Part shown: one piece after another, positions 56,013 through 64,000 of the stretch
Layout: each line of letters opens with the position of its first letter
Numbering within the stretch: the stretch's first letter is position 1
NCBI RefSeq assembly: GCF_018739865.1
Contig: NZ_JADOER010000012.1
Location: 62,001-126,000 of the forward strand
DNA length: 64,000 nt
Direction of reading: 5' to 3'
Origin: Leptothoe kymatousa TAU-MAC 1615
GTDB lineage: Bacteria; Cyanobacteriota; Cyanobacteriia; Phormidesmidales; Phormidesmidaceae
Notes under the pieces: generated by a model
Seen by the model: only the letters and a program-made list of their open reading frames with translations
Told to the model about the DNA's origin: nothing
The model's database searches: none
Made by a program: the position numbers and the translations under genes

Positions 56013-56861
56013 ATGGTGCAACGTCTGCGTTATCAGCAATTGGCTTGTGTTGCGCTGCCCTGGCGAATTTTGATTTTTTTTGCGCTCTTGCTTTTACTGT
56101 GGAGCCCCTTGGCCCTGCTGACCTATGGGGCAGGGTATGTGGCTAACCAAGGTGCACTGGCTAGCACCCTTGCCCTGATCGCTTTATATCTTTGTTTCCT
56201 TGGCCATGCTTGGTTGTGGGGCCGTGGTGTCCATGGCTGGTTGCGCCCTTTCGACCAGTACGGGTTAGTTTTTGTGAAGCGTTTTTTTAAGGACAGCGCG
56301 ATCGCACTGGCCCTTGGCTTAGGCCTAGTCGTTGGTTTATTTGGTTTAGAAGTTTTTCTGGGTTGGGCCACACTGCACCCTAGGGGCATCACAACAATTG
56401 CCTTAGAAGGGTTGGGGGTGGCCCTCGGCATAGGTCTGGCAGAAGAACTCCTATTCCGAGGTTGGTTGCTCACGGAACTTGGCACGGGTGTGTCCAAGTA
56501 TCAGGCAATTTTTTGGAGTGGTTTTATTTTTGCAGTGGCTCATTTTATTAAGCCATTGCCAGACATCATCAGCACGTCTCCCCAATTTTTGGGGCTTTTG
56601 CTTTTAGGCCTAATTTTAGGAGCCATGCGACATATCAGTCGCTATCCCACCAGGTTCCAAAGCCTCGGTTTACCCATGGGGTTACATGCTGGTTTGGTTT
56701 GGGGCTACTACATAGTGGATGTAGCGGACTTGGTTATTCCCTCGGGGCAGGTGCCCGAGTGGATGACAGGCATCCATGGCAACCCCTTATCCGGTCTGCT
56801 TGGCGTCGCAATTCTAAGTGGTTTGGCTGTCCTCGCCGGGTTTAAGTTGCGTTCAAAATAG
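56013..56861 (+). CDS. CPBP family intramembrane glutamic endopeptidase
   Basis: The protein has 282 residues with about eight hydrophobic segments. The catalytic motif EELLFRGW places E144-E145, and the second motif reads SGFIFAVAHFIKP with the metal-like His. The CPBP (Abi/Rce1) family cleaves membrane-associated peptides. It is downstream of clpS in the same orientation, as seen in other cyanobacteria. Its 3' end overlaps argF by 20 bases, tail to tail. Confidence 0.88.
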   Translation: MVQRLRYQQLACVALPWRILIFFALLLLLWSPLALLTYGAGYVANQGALASTLALIALYLCFLGHAWLWGRGVHGWLRPFDQYGLVFVKRFFKDSAIALALGLGLVVGLFGLEVFLGWATLHPRGITTIALEGLGVALGIGLAEELLFRGWLLTELGTGVSKYQAIFWSGFIFAVAHFIKPLPDIISTSPQFLGLLLLGLILGAMRHISRYPTRFQSLGLPMGLHAGLVWGYYIVDVADLVIPSGQVPEWMTGIHGNPLSGLLGVAILSGLAVLAGFKLRSK

Positions 56862-57765
56862 CCGCAAGTAGGGCCTTTTGCGCATGGAGTCGGTTTTCGG
56901 CCTGGTCCCATAATTTAGAGTGGGGGCCTTCCATGACGTCGTGGGTGATTTCTTCGCCACGGTGGGCAGGCAGGCAGTGGAGTACGATGGCTTGCTGATG
57001 GGCCAGGTCTAGCATTGATTGATTGATTTGGTAGGGCTGAAATTTCGGAATTCTGTCCTCTGCTTCCGATTCTTCACCCATGCTGGCCCAAACGTCGGTG
57101 TAAAGAGCGTGGCTATTTTCAACGGCGGCTTTGGGGTCTGTCGTGATCATGACTTCACTGCGGCCCTGGCTCAGGGCAATGGCTTGATCTACAACCGCTT
57201 GATTGGGGGCATATCCTTCTGGGGTTGCGACTCGGATATTAACCCCAGCTAGGGCGCACCCCAAGAGCAGGGAATGGGCCACATTATTGCCATCACCCAA
57301 ATAGGTCATGGTGAGGTTGTCTAAGCTGCCAAATGCTTCCTTTAGGGTGAGCAGATCGGCCAGGGTCTGACAAGGATGTTCCAGATCGGTGAGGGCATTG
57401 ATGACTGGAATGGAGGCGTATTCGGCAAATTCTTCGATTTCAGATTGCTGGAAGGTGCGAATGGCAACGACATCTAGATAGCGATCGAGGACTCGGGCTG
57501 TATCGGTTGTGGGTTCTCCCCGACCTACTTGGGTGACGCTGGCATTTAAGTCTAGGACTTGCCCCCCAAGCTGATACATGGCAACGGAAAAACTGACACG
57601 GGTGCGGGTGGATGCTTTGGAAAAAACGAGCCCCAGTACTTTATTGGGGCACTTGGGCTGACGGGTCCCCGCTTTCAGTTCTGCTGCGAAATCTAGTAAG
57701 GTGTGCAGCTCTGTACTATTTAAATCTGCCATGCTGAGCAGATCCCGTCCCTTCAGTGAGTCCAT
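56842..57765 (-). CDS. argF: Ornithine carbamoyltransferase
   Basis: The protein has 307 residues from the ATG at 57765; an upstream TTG at 57798 is less likely. It makes citrulline from ornithine and carbamoyl phosphate. Carbamoyl phosphate is bound by STRTR (residues 52-56 of this start), HPCQ follows in DLEHPCQTLADLL, and ornithine is bound around HCLPAHRG. The start MDSLKGRDLLSMADL matches other OTCases. It is monocistronic. Confidence 0.96.
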   Translation of the reverse strand: MDSLKGRDLLSMADLNSTELHTLLDFAAELKAGTRQPKCPNKVLGLVFSKASTRTRVSFSVAMYQLGGQVLDLNASVTQVGRGEPTTDTARVLDRYLDVVAIRTFQQSEIEEFAEYASIPVINALTDLEHPCQTLADLLTLKEAFGSLDNLTMTYLGDGNNVAHSLLLGCALAGVNIRVATPEGYAPNQAVVDQAIALSQGRSEVMITTDPKAAVENSHALYTDVWASMGEESEAEDRIPKFQPYQINQSMLDLAHQQAIVLHCLPAHRGEEITHDVMEGPHSKLWDQAENRLHAQKALLAAILNAT

Positions 57766-57867
57766 AGAGTCGTTAGTGATAAGCGGTGAGGTCAACAAGA
57801 TACTACTATTTGGGCAGGCAGTATTGATGTTTGCGGAAGATACCGTGGATAGTTTGCAAGGAGCTAG

Positions 57868-58488
57868 ATGGGATTTTATTCACGGTTGATTTTTCCACGC
57901 TTATTGGACTTAACCATGTCGGGGCGTGAGCTCAGTAGCTATCGTCAGGCACTGCTGCAAGATGTGCAGGGTGTGGTCTTAGAAATTGGATTTGGGACGG
58001 GGTTGAACTTGCCGTTTTATGGTGCTGGTGTGACGTCCCTGACCGCCATTGATCCGAACCAGGGTATGGCTGAGATCGCAACTTCGCGCATACAATCAAC
58101 GACTATTCCGGTGACCCTAGAAACGGCCAGTGCAGAAGCGCTGCCAATGGACGCCGATCACTTTGATGCGGTGGTCTGTACTTGGACCCTATGCAGCATT
58201 CCCCACATTCAAACAGCCCTGGCGGAAGTCTATCGGGTGCTCAAGCCGGGGGGACAATTTTTCTTTATTGAGCACGGCATTAGCCCTGAGCGGGGCGTTG
58301 GTAATTGGCAGCGCCGAGTCACGCCACTACAGCGGCGAATTGCCGATGGGTGCCATTTGGATCGGCCCATGGCCAGTTTGGTGGAATCGGCGTTTGATCA
58401 GGTGCGCTGGGATGAATTTTATGCGCAAGATTTACCCAAGTTGATTGGTTACTTCTACAAGGGCGTAGCCACTAAGGACTGTTCTTAA
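57868..58488 (+). CDS. SAM-dependent methyltransferase (class I)
   Basis: The protein has 206 residues. Motif I is LEIGFGTGLNLPF (about 38-50), followed by the acidic residue of motif II (AIDPNQGM), then VVCTWTLCSIPHIQTALAEV and LKPGGQFFFIEHG. The fold is complete. The sequence resembles the METTL7/UbiE-like branch, but the substrate cannot be told. It is divergent from argF and overlaps the convergent gene at its 3' end by 17 bases. Confidence 0.88.
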   Translation: MGFYSRLIFPRLLDLTMSGRELSSYRQALLQDVQGVVLEIGFGTGLNLPFYGAGVTSLTAIDPNQGMAEIATSRIQSTTIPVTLETASAEALPMDADHFDAVVCTWTLCSIPHIQTALAEVYRVLKPGGQFFFIEHGISPERGVGNWQRRVTPLQRRIADGCHLDRPMASLVESAFDQVRWDEFYAQDLPKLIGYFYKGVATKDCS

Positions 58489-58813
58489 GGTCGCCTTGGA
58501 AAATTTTAGCGACTGCGATCGCAATTCTTTCTAGATCCTCATTTAATAAGGGGGGCCATTCAATGTTGAGGTGTTTGCCCCGCTCATAGAACTGTCGGCC
58601 TGCATAGGCGAGTTGGTGCAATGCATGGGCTAGCTCCCGGTCAAGGGTGGTCGCCGTTTTGAGGTGTTCGTAAAGTACCTTTAACGCCAGTAGTAGGGAG
58701 GTGACCTGGCCAGGCACCGGGGGCTGTTGCTGCTGTAGTCGCGCTAAAAATGTATCGTCCTGGTCTTTGTTGGCTTGGGTAATAACGACCTGTTGGGCTG
58801 TGGGAACGTCCAT
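58472..58813 (-). CDS. Small conserved-type hypothetical protein
   Basis: From the Met at 58813 it has 113 residues; the frame is open to 58870. It is mostly helical: a Gln-rich segment (LARLQQQQPPVPGQV), then SLLLALKVLYEHLKTATTLD and ELAHALHQLAYAGRQFY, with LEWPPLL-like and ERIAIAVAKIFQG at the end. Proteins of this type in cyanobacteria are often labelled dethiobiotin synthetase in databases; nothing in this sequence (no P-loop) supports that. Confidence 0.65.
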   Translation of the reverse strand: MDVPTAQQVVITQANKDQDDTFLARLQQQQPPVPGQVTSLLLALKVLYEHLKTATTLDRELAHALHQLAYAGRQFYERGKHLNIEWPPLLNEDLERIAIAVAKIFQGDLKNSP

Positions 58814-59128
58814 AGATTGTGGGGGATATAACGTGGGCGATGACCAATGGTATGACCCGATGGAGGTCACCCATATTGCTCAGATCTGCTTCCCCTCAAG
58901 TGCTCGATTACCTGCGTCGATTCTCAAGTAGAGACAAAGGCATTTCTCAAGCTTCATCGAGATTTTATGGTTAGGGGATGTCCAATCTGCAAATTCTGGG
59001 GACACACTTAAAGATAGAAACGTCCGAATACGTTCCCTCTGTGGCACCTAATTGTAATAGGGGCAGTTCAAATGGTCCTAGCTTAGGGAATATTTTGTAA
59101 ATGCTGGCTGTCTTAAAAACTTTATGCC

Positions 59129-60286
59129 ATGGCGAATACACCCGTTGTTCCCTTTGTTGATCTTGCCCTGCAGCACGTTCCCTTGCAGGACGAGCTAATG
59201 GCGGCTATGGCAGCTGTCGCTGCTCGGGGTGACTATATTCTTGGTAATGCGGTTAGTCAGTTTGAACAGACATTCGCGTCCACCTGCCAAACTCGGTTTG
59301 GGGTGGGTGTCGGCTCAGGCACCGATGCGTTGACCTTAGGACTGCGTGCGTGCGGTTTGGGCCCCGGTGACCAAGTGATTTTGCCCGTGAATACGTTTGT
59401 CGCCACATTGATTGGTGTGCTACAAGCAGGTGCCACACCTATCTTTGTAGACTGCGACTTAGAGACTGGGCTGATTGATTTAGCGGCGGCAGAGCGGGCT
59501 ATTAATGGCAGAACACGGGCGATCATACCTGTGCATCTCTATGGGCAAATGGTTTGCCCCAAGACGTTGCGTCGCCTTTCAGAGCGCCATGATGTGATTA
59601 TTTTTGAAGACGCTGCCCAGGCCCATGGTGCCGAACGGGATGGCGTGATGGCTGGAAGTGTGGGCTTAGCGGCGGCGTTTAGTTTTTATCCCAGTAAAAA
59701 TTTGGGGGCCATGGGGGATGGCGGCATGGTCGTTACCCAGCGAGAACTGGTGGCCCAAACGGTGAAATCCCTACGGAATTATGGGTCCACCCGTAAGTAC
59801 TACCATACGGATCCGGGGGGGACGAACAGTCGCTTAGACACGTTGCAGGCCGCCATATTGAATATTAAGCTGGCGCATTTGGCCAAGTGGAACTGCGATC
59901 GCAACCGCCTTGCCAAACTCTATGACCAAGCCCTTGCCCCCCTTTCTCAGGCTGGGCTCAGGCCCATGGTGAATCATAGTGGCAGTGGCCATGTTTATCA
60001 CCTATATGTCATTCGCTTAACTGACGACTGTGCCATTGATCGGACAAGATTACAGCAAGAACTCGCGGTCCAGGGTATTCAAGCCGGCATTCACTATCCG
60101 GTGCCCTGTCATCTCCAACCGGCATTTCACCATCTAGATTATCGACCCGGCGATTTTCCCGTAGCCGAACGGCTGAGCCAGCAAATCCTATCGTTACCCA
60201 TGTACCCCGGCATGACCGAAGACCAATTGACCTATGTGGTCGAAGCCGTAACCAAGCACATCCAAGCTGCACCCGTTTTAATCTGA
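59129..60286 (+). CDS. DegT/DnrJ/EryC1/StrS family aminotransferase
   Basis: The protein has 385 residues. PLP is bound at K190 in SFYPSKNLGAMGDGG, and IIPVHLYGQM plus IFEDAAQAHGA give the cofactor Asp. This family transaminates nucleotide-linked keto sugars, giving amino sugars for surface polysaccharides. The following exosortase and Wza-type genes on the same strand, with gaps of 26 to about 135 bp, support a role in exopolysaccharide or surface glycan biosynthesis (inference). Confidence 0.9.
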   Translation: MANTPVVPFVDLALQHVPLQDELMAAMAAVAARGDYILGNAVSQFEQTFASTCQTRFGVGVGSGTDALTLGLRACGLGPGDQVILPVNTFVATLIGVLQAGATPIFVDCDLETGLIDLAAAERAINGRTRAIIPVHLYGQMVCPKTLRRLSERHDVIIFEDAAQAHGAERDGVMAGSVGLAAAFSFYPSKNLGAMGDGGMVVTQRELVAQTVKSLRNYGSTRKYYHTDPGGTNSRLDTLQAAILNIKLAHLAKWNCDRNRLAKLYDQALAPLSQAGLRPMVNHSGSGHVYHLYVIRLTDDCAIDRTRLQQELAVQGIQAGIHYPVPCHLQPAFHHLDYRPGDFPVAERLSQQILSLPMYPGMTEDQLTYVVEAVTKHIQAAPVLI

Positions 60287-60312
60287 CGTTCCTCACTAGC
60301 CATTGAAAGATC

Positions 60313-61251
60313 ATGATTAGCCTTTCTCAGCCCAAATCATCCCGATGGTTAACCGAGCTGATTCTCCTCAGTTTTTTGGTAATTCTCTATGGTCCGCTGC
60401 TCTATCACTGGGTATGGGACGGCTGGGTCAATAAAGACATTAGTATTCAACACGAATATTTTAGCCATGGCATCTTAGGAATTCCTTTGGCCGCAAAACT
60501 GGTGTGGGATAAGCGACAAACGTGGGCGCGCTTGCCAGATTATTGCCATTGGTCTGGCCTTGCTTGTCTGGCCGTGGCCCTAGTGTTTTACACCAGTGGC
60601 GTCATGGATGCGCTCAACCTTTCACTGCCTTTGATGCTGGCTGGTTTGCTACTTTGCCTCAAAGGACGAGCTGGATTCAAGCTCATGTTGTTTCCACTGA
60701 TATTGGTCCTCTTTTCCACCCCCACTCAGCTGCCGTACCTAATCGAGCCCTATATTCTGCCGTTGCAGCGCTTTATCGCCACCGTCGCTGGGGCAATTCT
60801 CCATGGGTTTGGCTATGACGTTGAGGTCAATAACATCTATCTGACCATGAACCAGCAGCTGGTAGAGGTTGCCCCCCACTGTGCCGGGTTAAAAATGCTC
60901 TTTACCAGTCTATATATGGGGTTAGTGCTGACCTACTGGACCGGCATCTATCGCTCAAGATTGCGCACAGGGATATTTTTTGTGGGCATTGTTTTAGTGA
61001 GTGTCATTGGCAATATTCTACGCAACACGATCTTGACGTTTTTCCATGGCAACAGCATGTCCGAAGCCTTCTACTGGTTGCATGACAGTTGGGGTGGGGA
61101 TGTCTACTCGGCAGTCATGTTGGGGTCTTTGGTGCTCACAGTCAATGCGATTCAAACCCATATTCCTGAAAAATTAGAGGCGGCTAGGGTGAGTGCGAGC
61201 ACGGCTACAGCATCGGCCGCACCATCGTCGACACCCCCCCTAGACTTTTGA
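60313..61251 (+). CDS. Exosortase (cyanoexosortase type)
   Basis: The protein has 312 residues with about eight membrane helices. The exosortase triad is present: C190 in VAPHCAGLK, R237 in GNILRNTILTFF and H257 in WLHDSWGG. Exosortases cleave PEP-CTERM-type sorting signals and are linked to exopolysaccharide export. The following gene encodes a likely associated protein, as in cyanoexosortase A or B systems. Which subtype needs a profile search. The substrate proteins are not in the window. Confidence 0.88.
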   Translation: MISLSQPKSSRWLTELILLSFLVILYGPLLYHWVWDGWVNKDISIQHEYFSHGILGIPLAAKLVWDKRQTWARLPDYCHWSGLACLAVALVFYTSGVMDALNLSLPLMLAGLLLCLKGRAGFKLMLFPLILVLFSTPTQLPYLIEPYILPLQRFIATVAGAILHGFGYDVEVNNIYLTMNQQLVEVAPHCAGLKMLFTSLYMGLVLTYWTGIYRSRLRTGIFFVGIVLVSVIGNILRNTILTFFHGNSMSEAFYWLHDSWGGDVYSAVMLGSLVLTVNAIQTHIPEKLEAARVSASTATASAAPSSTPPLDF

Positions 61252-61325
61252 TGGTTGGGCTCAATGTTTGGAGATAGCGGTCACCCAGCCGATATTTCAA
61301 CCTCCTGTGGATAACTTGTGAAATC

Positions 61326-62021
61326 ATGGCTGTGTCTTTTTCCTCGTCCGATTCCAAGGCTCGCTTTCAGTTCAAATGGCTGGTAGTCGCTATTTTGGCG
61401 CTCATCATTACCGTTGTGGCCTTGCCTCAATATTTTTCTGCCCAATGGCCGTGGCAATCGCCCCCTGATGTTGAGCAAATTCGAGATATTCGAGCTTTAA
61501 AGGAAAACGGATTGGCCTTAGAAGGCTGGTCACAGGAGTTTCAGCAGAAAATTCAGCTTGGTGGCGATCAATGGTCGGTGCAGCAACTGAATCGCCTCGG
61601 TGAAGCGACGCCACAGCAAATGGTGCTTTTTTTGAAACCGCAAGGGGTATCCACCGATCAACCCGAAGTGGAGTGGATTGATCTACAAGGGGCGCAAAAG
61701 TGGCAAACGTCTAACCAGCGTCGTTTGCGGGTGGATAACCTAATGCTCAATACATTTCGAGCTTGGAATGCGGCTCAAACCTTTGCTGTAGCCCAGTGGT
61801 ATGCTACGCCTCAAAACGGTCATCCCGCTCCTTACCATTGGTTTTGGCGCGATCAACAATACCAGTGGAGTCGCGGGAGTCGTTTACCCTGGGTTGCCGT
61901 GAGTGTGCTTATCCCCATGCCTCCTTTAGGAGAGATGGCGCCAGTGTATGAAGACCTAGAGCAGTTAAGCCAGCAGGTGCAAGCCTCTTTAGACGCAACG
62001 GTGTTTCGTGAGGAGTCGTAG
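61326..62021 (+). CDS. Cyanoexosortase system-associated protein (EpsI-like)
   Basis: The protein has 231 residues. A single N-terminal membrane helix (about 17-38, LVVAILALIITVVALPQYF) anchors a periplasmic domain. The fold and position match the EpsI-like proteins that accompany exosortases: LEGWSQEFQQKIQLGGDQWS is the start of the domain, and LPWVAVSVLIPMPPLGE the end. It is 74 bp after the exosortase. Its precise job is not established. Confidence 0.78.
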   Translation: MAVSFSSSDSKARFQFKWLVVAILALIITVVALPQYFSAQWPWQSPPDVEQIRDIRALKENGLALEGWSQEFQQKIQLGGDQWSVQQLNRLGEATPQQMVLFLKPQGVSTDQPEVEWIDLQGAQKWQTSNQRRLRVDNLMLNTFRAWNAAQTFAVAQWYATPQNGHPAPYHWFWRDQQYQWSRGSRLPWVAVSVLIPMPPLGEMAPVYEDLEQLSQQVQASLDATVFREES

Positions 62022-62156
62022 TGCGGGGTCGAGATGTCCGCGATGGCAACCATCTCTGTCACTTGAAGCAGGCAAAAGATAGGATAGAGTAGCTACATTA
62101 CGGAATTTATAGATTTTTCCAATTATCTATACGCCAATTTTCACTAATTGAGCGTT

Positions 62157-63653
62157 ATGAATTTTTATAATAAGCCCCCAAGTATGGTTCCTATTAACGC
62201 TAGTAAACGTACCAAGCAGCCTGGTTTGTGGCCTGTCATAGTTGCTAGAAATCTTTTATTGGGTTCAGTCTGTTGGTGTCTGTGGCAAGGGTCTGCCTTA
62301 GCCCAGCAAGATGTTTTAGAGGAAGGTCTTCCCGAGCTTCCGGTTCCCTCTGTCGAGGAGGAGGCTATTGAGGTGCCTACAGTTCCGTCTGAACTGCCAC
62401 CTGAAGATGCTTTCACAGACGGTGACTCCGAGCCGAGCCTGCCTGCGGTAGATAGACCGCCTTTTAATCTGCGCCCAAGTCCGGATGATTTGGATTCTAG
62501 GTTGTTAGAAGGGCTGACCCCAGCAGTCAACGATCCAGACAGTGAGTTTGAGCACTATCGATTGGGGCCAGGGGATAGTGTTTTTGTCAGTGTGCAGCGG
62601 TTTCCCGATCTGTCTTTCCAGGCCACGTTAGACCAGCAGGGCAATGTGATTGTGCCTATTGAGGGCGCTGTGCCCATGGCTGGTTTAACCCTGAATGAAG
62701 CGGAAAATCGAATTCGGGCTATCTACAATCAGTATGTGATTCTGGCGGAAGTGCGATCGCTCTATGAAAATAACCAAGGTTTGATTACTCAGATTGAAGG
62801 TCGTTCGTATGAGTCAGCGGAGAACGTTCTCAATCGAGAAATTTCTCCAAACTATCAAGCGCTTCGCAGTTTGGAGCCCAATCGATATCGAGTGCCTGAT
62901 GTCACCCTGGCACTGACGGCACAACGCGGCGTAGAAGTCGTACTGCTGGGTGAAATTGAGCGGCCAGGACTATACCCACTCCCCGTACCTAGGCTCTCTG
63001 CGGCGTTGCTTGCAGCCGGCGGTGCCAGAAATACGGCAGATTTAAGAGAAATTCGCATTCAGCGACGTTTACCCGAGGGCACAATCGAAACAACACTCGA
63101 TTTGTATACCCCCATTCGGGATGGAAAACCTTTGCCTGAAGATCGCCTGGAAAATGGTGATGTCGTGATTATTCCTCGCCTTGACCCGGCTCAAGCCTAT
63201 GACTACGACGTGAACTTTGTTTCCCGTTCCACCTTGGCCCAGCCTGAAATCATTGTGCGGGTAGTAAATTATCCAAGGGGGGTGATTGGCGGTCAACGTC
63301 TACCCAATGGCAGTACCTTTGTGGATGCATTGGTCGGTGATTCGGTGCGTGGTGGTGGTGGCCTAGGCTTGCCACTCAATCAGGCTAATTTACGGTCGGT
63401 GGCTTTGATTCGCTTTGATCCAGAGCAAGGTCAACCGATTGTGACGAAGCTCAACGCTAAGGAAGCCGTTTATGGTGACCCGACCCAAAATCCTCCCCTT
63501 AGGGATAATGATGTGATTGTCGTCGGGCGTAACTTTATCAATCGTATTACCTTCGCAATTGATACGGTCACTCAGCCATTTCAGGACATTTTGGGGTTTC
63601 TGCTTTTCTTTGACAGTATTGTTGATAACGATCTGTTCGGTGACGATAACTAA
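62157..63653 (+). CDS. Wza/SLBB-type polysaccharide export protein
   Basis: The protein has 498 residues from ATG 62157; TTG at 62148 is an alternative. A hydrophobic segment (residues 25-45) acts as a signal peptide. A Glu/Pro-rich stretch follows (LPELPVPSVEEEAIEVP). The polysaccharide export domain begins near YRLGPGDSVFVSVQRFPDL (about residue 137) and is followed by SLBB-like units (VEVVLLGEIERPGLYPLP). It forms the outer-membrane channel for polysaccharide export. A Wzz-type gene follows. Confidence 0.92.
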   Translation: MNFYNKPPSMVPINASKRTKQPGLWPVIVARNLLLGSVCWCLWQGSALAQQDVLEEGLPELPVPSVEEEAIEVPTVPSELPPEDAFTDGDSEPSLPAVDRPPFNLRPSPDDLDSRLLEGLTPAVNDPDSEFEHYRLGPGDSVFVSVQRFPDLSFQATLDQQGNVIVPIEGAVPMAGLTLNEAENRIRAIYNQYVILAEVRSLYENNQGLITQIEGRSYESAENVLNREISPNYQALRSLEPNRYRVPDVTLALTAQRGVEVVLLGEIERPGLYPLPVPRLSAALLAAGGARNTADLREIRIQRRLPEGTIETTLDLYTPIRDGKPLPEDRLENGDVVIIPRLDPAQAYDYDVNFVSRSTLAQPEIIVRVVNYPRGVIGGQRLPNGSTFVDALVGDSVRGGGGLGLPLNQANLRSVALIRFDPEQGQPIVTKLNAKEAVYGDPTQNPPLRDNDVIVVGRNFINRITFAIDTVTQPFQDILGFLLFFDSIVDNDLFGDDN

Positions 63654-63819
63654 GGGCGTCTGTCCCTACGGCGTGATTGTTTAGGGCCGAATCATAATGG
63701 ATTGAGCTATGCTTTCCTGTAGTCGTCCGAATATGACAAAATCGACCTATGTTAGGTCCGCCTGAGTCAATAACTTACGTGCTTTTTCCACCTAGTTCTC
63801 TTTAATTCAGCGCCCATTC

Positions 63820-64000
63820 ATGGTCTCTCCTGTTGTCAAGCGTTATCTATTGGCTGTTCAGCGTTATAAGTGGGCTGGGCTGGCGTGCTTGTTGTCCATT
63901 CTAGGCGCCTCGGGTGTTGTGGCTTTGCAGCCGCCGCCGCCAGTGGAATACTACGCTGAAGGAACACTGGTAGACAATGCGCCCCTCGTATCGTTAACGA
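63820..64000 (+). CDS. Wzz/GumC-type chain-length determinant protein (partial)
   Basis: The ATG at 63820 opens a frame that runs off the right edge; 60 codons are seen. It starts MVSPVVKRYLLAVQRYKWAG, then the first membrane helix LACLLSILGASGVVAL and the Pro-rich PPPPVEYYAEGTL, typical of the N-terminus of Wzz/GumC proteins. These control polysaccharide chain length with the Wza exporter that precedes it. Confidence 0.75.
   Translation, partial: MVSPVVKRYLLAVQRYKWAGLACLLSILGASGVVALQPPPPVEYYAEGTLVDNAPLVSLT

Noticed and set aside
58472-58813. Dethiobiotin synthetase
   Set aside because: Database labels of this sort exist for similar proteins, but there is no nucleotide-binding P-loop and the length is too short.

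Overview
The window is a piece of a cyanobacterial chromosome. The evidence is psbV (photosystem II cytochrome c550), cyanobacterial-type glgA, a DUF4336 protein, cyanoexosortase genes, a LuxR-type regulator with the cyanobacterial helix-turn-helix signature, and many GCGATCGC (HIP1-type) octamers in genes and spacers. The species cannot be named from the sequence. Genes lie on both strands in short units. No rRNA, tRNA, CRISPR array, prophage or complete insertion sequence was seen. The gene at each edge is cut by the window.

Layout. 1-0.6 kb: partial two-component sensor. 0.6-2 kb: a gene-poor spacer with a possible minus-strand small RNA. 2-12.8 kb: DUF4336 protein, TPR proteins, a secreted caspase-like protease carrying an EF-hand loop, glgA, hemC, a TauE/SafE permease, a MarR regulator, sufE and a RemA/DUF370 protein. 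13-18.2 kb: rqcH (NFACT), dusA, acyP and two paralogous tail-anchored proteins of unknown function. 18.9-26.3 kb: a Rieske/ThDP-enzyme fusion followed by a flavin reductase, then a MacA/MacB-permease/TolC efflux operon without an ATPase gene. 26.4-36.8 kb: acs, a LuxR regulator, murG and several small or secreted proteins. 37-42 kb: a sigma-like factor convergent with an 1144-residue hybrid kinase/adenylate cyclase. 42-50.5 kb: hisC, an esterase, leuB, pilD, accD, psbV and a lipoprotein solute-binding protein. 50.4-58.8 kb: a radical SAM protein, a STAS protein, clpS, a CPBP protease, argF and a methyltransferase. 59-64 kb: a DegT aminotransferase, exosortase, exosortase-associated protein, Wza-like exporter and Wzz-like protein, which together suggest surface polysaccharide export linked to protein sorting.

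Most of the window is core housekeeping. The parts that stand out are the Rieske-ThDP fusion with its flavin reductase neighbour, the tandem tail-anchored paralogues with an internal GW-repeat, the EF-hand caspase-like protease, the exosortase/polysaccharide block, a 100-bp dispersed repeat in two copies, and a perfect 20-bp hairpin that spans the end of a small coding region. Five convergent gene pairs overlap at their 3' ends.
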